NCBI GenBank assembly: GCA_045533485.1
Contig: JAZSHX010000007.1
Coordinates: 1-42,089 of the forward strand
Length of the DNA: 42,089 nucleotides
Source of the DNA: Scatosoma sp045533485
GTDB taxonomy: Bacteria > Bacillota > Clostridia > Christensenellales > Borkfalkiaceae
Direction: 5' to 3'
Shown here piece by piece: positions 41,153-42,089 of this stretch (positions are counted from its first letter, which is position 1; each line of letters begins with the position of its first letter). The position numbers were made by a program, and so were the translations under genes. The notes beneath the pieces are model-generated. The model saw nothing but the letters and a program-made list of their open reading frames with translations. It was not told the DNA's origin and did not search any database.

Positions 41153-41181
41153 ATTATACCACGCTTTTCGGCGTTTGTCAA
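41153..41181 (-). promoter_or_regulatory. Consensus promoter of the SecB-like gene
   Basis: Minus strand: TTGACA (41181-41176), 17 bp, TATAAT (41158-41153). I see nothing else to annotate in 41182-41390. Confidence 0.8.
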
Positions 41182-41445
41182 CGCGTCTTGCGCTTTTTGC
41201 CGCGTTTATTTTGCGAATTGCTTATTTATAACCGCTTTTTTATCATTGTAAACAAACTTAACGAAAAATTTTTACCGTTTGTTGTTCACGCGCGCAGGCG
41301 CATAACAATTGTATAAAGCGTATCTCACGGTGCGCGTATACGATGGCATAATGCAAGATTTTTTTGTCTTCTGTGACGGAAATTTGGACTCAAAAAAATT
41401 TTTTTTATTTTTTTTAATTTTTTTTGAAAAAGTGTGTAAAATTGC

Positions 41446-41474
41446 TTGCCTTTCTTTTTTGGATATGGTATAGT
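41446..41474 (+). promoter_or_regulatory. Promoter of the tRNA operon, with A/T tract upstream
   Basis: TTGCCT (41446-41451), 17 bp, TATAGT (41469-41474); start near 41481. Upstream (about 41393-41435) is an A/T tract of A7, T8, T8, AA and T8 runs, followed by AAAATTGC before the -35, like the AAAAATGC before the 23S -35. Confidence 0.7.
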
Positions 41475-41489
41475 ATATAAGCTTTCGAC

Positions 41490-41565
41490 GGAAGCTTAGC
41501 TCAGCTGGGAGAGCATCTGCCTTACAAGCAGAGGGTCACAGGTTCGAACCCTGTAGCTTCCACCA
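41490..41565 (+). tRNA. tRNA-Val (anticodon UAC)
   Basis: 76 nt with encoded CCA. Acceptor GGAAGCT/AGCTTCC, D arm GCTC...GAGC, anticodon loop CTTACAA, T loop TTCGAAC. All arms pair. Confidence 0.97.
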
Positions 41566-41566
41566 G

Positions 41567-41684
41567 AAAAAACAGTGCGGATGATGTATGCGGGAATAGC
41601 TCAGTGGTAGAGCGTCACCTTGCCAAGGTGAATGTCGCGGGTTCGAATCTCGTTTCCCGCTCCAAAATATCTGCACTGTTTTTT
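41567..41684 (+). repeat. 12-bp inverted repeat enclosing tRNA-Gly
   Basis: AAAAAACAGTGC at 41567-41578 is the exact complement of GCACTGTTTTTT at 41673-41684. In the transcript the two would form a stem that loops out tRNA-Gly, so it may be a processing stem. Confidence 0.7.
41590..41664 (+). tRNA. tRNA-Gly (anticodon GCC)
   Basis: 75 nt with encoded CCA. Acceptor GCGGGAA/TTCCCGC, D arm GCTC...GAGC, anticodon stem TCACC/GGTGA with loop TTGCCAA, T loop TTCGAAT. Confidence 0.97.
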
Positions 41685-41701
41685 GTTTTTTTGCCAATTT
41701 T

Positions 41702-41733
41702 TCATGCGGCTGGGTTTTTACCCGCTTGCATGA
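41702..41733 (+). terminator. Hairpin between tRNA-Gly and tRNA-Cys
   Basis: TCATGCGGCTGGGT and ACCCGCTTGCATGA fold around TTTT with one C-C mismatch and three G-T pairs. No T-run after it, so more likely a processing or spacer structure than a terminator. Confidence 0.45.
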
Positions 41734-41748
41734 TGGTACGGCAGAGAC

Positions 41749-41822
41749 GGCGCTATAGCCAAGTGGTAAGGCACGGGTCTGCAAAACCCTTATCCCCGGT
41801 TCAAATCCGGGTGGCGCCTCCA
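41749..41822 (+). tRNA. tRNA-Cys (anticodon GCA)
   Basis: 74 nt with encoded CCA. Acceptor GGCGCTA/TGGCGCC (one G-T), anticodon in GGTCTGCAAAACC, T loop TTCAAAT. Confidence 0.96.
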
Positions 41823-41823
41823 A

Positions 41824-41860
41824 AACTCTGCACTTTCTTTTGTGCAGAGTTCTTATTTTT
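41824..41860 (+). terminator. Terminator-like hairpin after tRNA-Cys
   Basis: AACTCTGCAC (41824-41833) pairs with GTGCAGAGTT (41842-41851), loop TTTCTTTT; CTTATTTTT follows. A good intrinsic terminator, although tRNA-Leu sequence lies beyond. Confidence 0.75.
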
Positions 41861-41867
41861 TATATTT

Positions 41868-41917
41868 GCTCGTGTGGTGGAATAGGCAGATGCAAGGGAC
41901 TTAAAAGCTCTTGCGGA
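41868..41917 (+). pseudogene. Truncated tRNA-Leu copy
   Basis: The 5' half of a tRNA-Leu: GTGGTGGAATAGGCAGA, then TGCAAGGGACTTAAAA, identical to the intact gene 102 nt downstream except for one base. After the anticodon loop it diverges (GCTCTTGCGGAAG) so the anticodon stem, variable arm and T arm are lost. The new sequence instead lets GCAAGGG pair with CTCTTGC. Confidence 0.8.
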
Positions 41918-41969
41918 AGAAATTTCAGGAAATTTTGTGAATTTCTAACAAAAAACTTAACATTTACGC

Positions 41970-42056
41970 GCCGCTGTGGTGGAATAGGCAGACGCAAGGG
42001 ACTTAAAATCCCTCGGTTTAACGACCGTACCAGTCCAAGTCCGGTCAGCGGCACCA
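41970..42056 (+). tRNA. tRNA-Leu (anticodon UAA)
   Basis: 87 nt with encoded CCA. Acceptor GCCGCTG/CAGCGGC, D arm, anticodon stem AGGGA/TCCCT with loop CTTAAAA, long variable arm (CGGTTTAACGACCG), T loop TCCAAGT region. Class II tRNA as expected. Confidence 0.96.
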
Positions 42057-42061
42057 GAATT

Positions 42062-42089
42062 TGGGGTAAAATCTTCGGATTTTGCCCCA
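42062..42089 (+). terminator. Stem-loop after tRNA-Leu
   Basis: TGGGGTAAAATC (42062-42073), TTCG tetraloop, GATTTTGCCCCA (42078-42089). A 12-bp stem (one G-T) ending at the window edge, so any T-run is out of view. Confidence 0.7.

Noticed and set aside
41536..42054. Open frames over the tRNA cluster, including one reading EAPPGFEPGIRVLQTRALPLGY
   Set aside because: This is the well-known false translation of tRNA antisense strands; all four tRNAs are intact.
41868..42056. Group I intron in tRNA-Leu(UAA)
   Set aside because: The second copy is a complete tRNA with its own 5' half, and no intron core is visible between them.

Overview
The window looks like chromosome from an anaerobic, endospore-forming member of the Bacillota (class Clostridia), probably an uncultured gut-type lineage; no species can be named from sequence alone. 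The evidence is a sporulation locus (ylmC-type gene, sigG, spoIIGA, sigE), SD-led genes with consensus sigma-A promoters, ferredoxin-dependent indolepyruvate oxidoreductase genes, ECF-type vitamin uptake, BspA-like leucine-rich-repeat surface proteins, and a Val-Gly-Cys-Leu tRNA cluster. Almost every protein gene is on the minus strand; the plus strand carries only a small XRE regulator, the sporulation genes and the tRNAs.

Layout. 1-1202 is the 5' part of a 23S rRNA gene (minus). It has its own UP-element promoter and boxA, no 16S gene upstream, and a roughly 101-nt tandem duplication in domain II. 1677-7191 holds an MFS transporter, a zinc-ribbon protein, a GH78-like rhamnosidase and an M1-type peptidase lipoprotein. 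7305-10116 is a two-gene GLUG-repeat lipoprotein operon facing a 69-residue XRE regulator across a region with operator-like repeats. 10161-15750 is a co-directional run: ddl, a membrane-anchored MurF-like ligase, an alpha/beta hydrolase, rimI, tsaB, tsaE and a RibU-like ECF S component, led by a GH127-like glycosidase (to 17556). 17714-19934 is a histidine kinase/response regulator pair. 20140-24306 is the sporulation block, interrupted by a minus-strand membrane protein. 24355-30036 has an LRR lipoprotein, a Pr6Pr-like membrane protein, a YfcC-type antiporter, a TVP38-PlsC fusion and an Amidase_6-like protein.

30181-37084 is one transport and metabolism operon, read from a promoter overlapped by an 18-bp palindrome: Na+/solute symporter, aryl-CoA ligase, iorA, iorB, second aryl-CoA ligase, ACT protein. 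It fits interconversion of aryl acids, aryl-CoA and arylpyruvates, either in aromatic amino-acid fermentation or in aryl-acid salvage. 37226-41117 has a large anchored LRR protein, a ZIP metal transporter, a gene remnant and a SecB-like chaperone. 41490-42056 is the tRNA operon, with a truncated tRNA-Leu copy just before the intact tRNA-Leu.

Most unusual: the duplicated segment inside the 23S gene, which covers the A-site-finger region; the free-standing 23S transcription unit; and a 14-bp motif, GGGGGCAGGTATGC, found six times in 15 kb in all three codon phases and once between genes, so it looks like a DNA-level signal.
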